From Collybiopsis luxurians FD-317 M1 (taxonomy: Eukaryota > Basidiomycota > Agaricomycetes > Agaricales > Omphalotaceae), in NCBI GenBank assembly GCA_000827265.1, contig KN834782.1, positions 434,669 through 498,668 on the forward strand: a stretch of 64,000 nucleotides of DNA, in the 5' to 3' direction. The notes below the pieces were generated by a model. That model saw only the letters and a program-made list of their open reading frames with translations, was not told the origin of the DNA and ran no database searches. The translations under genes were made by a program, and so were the position numbers. How positions within the stretch are numbered: position 1 is the stretch's first letter; every line of letters begins with the position of its first letter. Below are positions 62,065 through 64,000 of the stretch, piece by piece.

Positions 62065-63350
62065 ATGGTCCTCGCAAGATCGCTCGGTGCAGCTCTGGTT
62101 ACTGGGGCTTCTCAAGGAATCGGGAAGGCCGTCGCTATGCGTCTTGCTTTCGATGGGTATAAGGTTGCGTTGAACGATCTAGCTCATAAGAGAGAACAGC
62201 TCGAAGCCATAGCGGAAGACATAGATCAGAAATTCGGCAGTGGAACTTTCGTGATACCTGCGGACGTTTCTCAAGAAGAACAAGTAAAACAAATGATAAG
62301 TTCGACTTCAAAAGCACTGGATGGCTTAGATGTGGTAGATAATTACCTGCTACAAGAATGCTAATGACAAAGTAACTCACTTGCTGGACAGGTTGTTGCA
62401 AATGCGGGGATCGTAGGTCTGCTCAAGCCCATCACAGATATCTGTGCGCATTCTGTTTTTTTTTTCATGAACGGTGCAATGACGGTTTCTTTCTTTTCGG
62501 AAAGCTATGAAAGAATGGGATCAAATTCATCAAGTGAACACTCGAGGTGTTTTTATGTGCTACAAATGGGCCGCCAGGGAGATGATAGCACGAGGCAGTC
62601 GAGGAAGGATTATTGGTGCTTCATCTAATGTCGGAAAGCAAGGTGACACTTACTATACTGCTTTCTGAGTGTGAGCGGAATTAAGCATCATCGTTAGGAG
62701 TCCCTAACGCAGCTGCATATGTTTCTTCGAAATTTGGGATTCGAGGACTGACTCAATCTGCTGGTACGCCATTGAATGCGTTAATTCGGCTCTTCTTAGC
62801 GTGATCCCAGCTCTGGAGTTGGGAAAATATGGTATTACGGTCAATGCATACGCGCCAGGTCTGATACTGTGGCAACTCTCACCCGTGCTTTTCGCGCTGA
62901 CCACAATTTAAGGCCCCATCGAGACCCCAATGTGTAAGTGAAAGTTAGCCTTCTGACTTCACCACACCAATACTCATATACCGCTAGTAAAGGACATTCT
63001 AGACGATCCGTCTACTTTACCAAAGGTAGAGTCGCTAGGCTTGAAATCGGAAGTGACCTAGAACATTGACAAACTCTGACATGCTTTGAACTCCTTCCCT
63101 TCGTTTGCAAAGATTGGGCAACCAGAGGATATTGCCAGCATCGTCTCGTATCTTGCTTCGAAAGAAGCACACTATATCACTGGTGAATGCATTCAACGAC
63201 CGAGTGGAACTAAGTATTGACTTCTGATCTTTTACTTCGCATCTACAGGGCAAACGGTGAGTGACTGATTCTACTTTGGGTCATCCGTAACGTTGTGAAC
63301 TTTCAAAACACTCTTAGATATGTGTAAACGGCGGGATGTATTTCGATTGA
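62065..63350 (+). CDS. SDR-5: short-chain dehydrogenase
   Basis: Same plan. Motifs: TGASQGIGKAVAMRLAFD, VVANAGIVG, GRIIGASSNVGKQG, AYVSSKFGIRGLTQ, ITVNAYAPG, SYLASKEAHYITGQT, ICVNGGMYFD. The first intron here does contain a stop, unlike in SDR-4. The 8-nt exon is 63249-63256. The exon that starts MEEW in other copies starts MKEW, and NIRG reads NTRG. Confidence 0.85.
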
Positions 63351-63648
63351 TGTGGAGAACATATAATGCGGGCCTCGAGTCGCGTGTCAAGAGCGTTCTA
63401 ATAGATTTTCTCTGTATATCTTGAAGCAATACGAATGGCTCAGGCTTATCCCAGATCGAAATAGACTGCAGGCCTTGAATCATTCATGTTTGTCGATCCT
63501 AAGGCTCGTCAAACTCAAACCTCGGGAGAGCACGCAAACCACGCACCTTGAGAGCGCTTAAGTTAAGCGCCTAGGATGAGCAATTCATTGGCAATCTTGA
63601 CGTAGCTGGAATGTCACGTAAATGCTTTATCGATCTCTTTCTACCACC

Positions 63649-64000
63649 ATGTCCCTCGCGTTTACTACTGAGAAACAGCTCGCAATTTCGGCCGTACGAA
63701 GAGCTTGCTCGCTAACTTCATCGGTCTTCAACAAACTGGTCAAAAATGAAACCTTAACCAAAGGTGACAAGTCGCCAGTGACCGGTAAATGCATCTTTTT
63801 CTTTTCGTTCTAGACAGCTATCGAGGCGCTTTTGTGTGTATTATGAATTGTAGTTGCAGACTACTCTGCACAAGCAATCATCGGCTCAATTCTTCAACGA
63901 GCGTTTCCCCAAGATCCCATCGTGGGCGAAGAAGATGCTGCAGAATTACGTTCGGAATCTGGAGCTACTATCAGGGACCGAATCGTCTCTCTAACCAACG
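63649..64000 (+). CDS. MET22: 3'(2'),5'-bisphosphate nucleotidase (MET22/HAL2 type), 5' part
   Basis: Exon 1 (63649-63784, MSLAFTTEKQLAISAVRRAC) and exon 2 (63854 to the window end) are joined by a 69-base intron. Motifs SPVTVADYSAQAII and DPIVGEEDAAELR match the metal-binding N-terminal half of Hal2-like phosphatases, which turn PAP into AMP in sulfur assimilation and are lithium/sodium targets. An upstream in-frame ATG (63622) could add nine residues; CACCATG at 63649 is the better context. The gene runs off the window. Confidence 0.85.

Larger units (their letters stand above)
61690..63350 (+). repeat. tandem duplication unit (SDR-5 plus promoter), partner of 59810-61388
   Basis: The flanking sequence, TATA context, coding exons and introns of SDR-5 all align with those of SDR-4, so the unit is a whole-locus tandem duplication and the most recent in the array. 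Confidence 0.7.

Overview
This window reads as nuclear DNA of a filamentous basidiomycete, most likely an Agaricomycete (mushroom or wood-rot lineage). The coding genes are cut by many introns of about 50-70 bases. They belong to families that expand in that group: aryl-alcohol-oxidase-like GMC oxidoreductases, a DUF6534-type membrane protein, a fungal etherase-related GST, BTB proteins, aldo-keto reductases of the aryl-alcohol-dehydrogenase kind, an OPT transporter and a many-zinc-finger RBR protein. The tRNA genes are eukaryotic, one with an intron. All exon models were made by hand from splice sites and protein similarity; no search was run.

Region 1 (1-14.9 kb) is repeat-rich. A 3-kb segment carrying a DUF6534-type gene occurs twice in direct orientation (1156-4306 and 10921-13864). 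Between the copies lies a CpG-poor transposon block: a PIF/Harbinger-like transposase with a frameshift, a convergent intact Myb/SANT-like partner gene, a 1.3-kb foldback element with TA target duplications, and a C2H2 zinc-finger gene. The part of copy 1 next to this block has lost most CpGs to TpG/CpA relative to copy 2, as expected from methylation-linked or RIP-like mutation.

Region 2 (14.9-22.9 kb) is gene-poor: one F-box-like gene and one cyclophilin, with long stretches in which I recognise nothing.

Region 3 (23-47.2 kb) is an oxidoreductase block: GMC-A(+), GST(-), BTB-1(+), GMC-B(-), BTB-2(+), tRNA-Val(-), GMC-C(+), AKR-1(-), a large RBR E3 ligase(-), GMC-D(+), tRNA-Gly(+), AKR-2(+). 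GMC-A and GMC-B are close paralogs in inverted orientation around the GST/BTB pair, and a GMC-plus-AKR pair occurs twice. Extracellular aryl-alcohol oxidation giving H2O2, intracellular aldehyde reduction by AKRs and GST detoxification would fit one aromatic redox module; that is inference.

Region 4 (47.3-64 kb) holds an oligopeptide transporter(-), then a tandem array of five short-chain dehydrogenases(+), each with about ten exons including a conserved 8-nt micro-exon, and the 5' end of a MET22/HAL2-type bisphosphate nucleotidase cut by the window edge.
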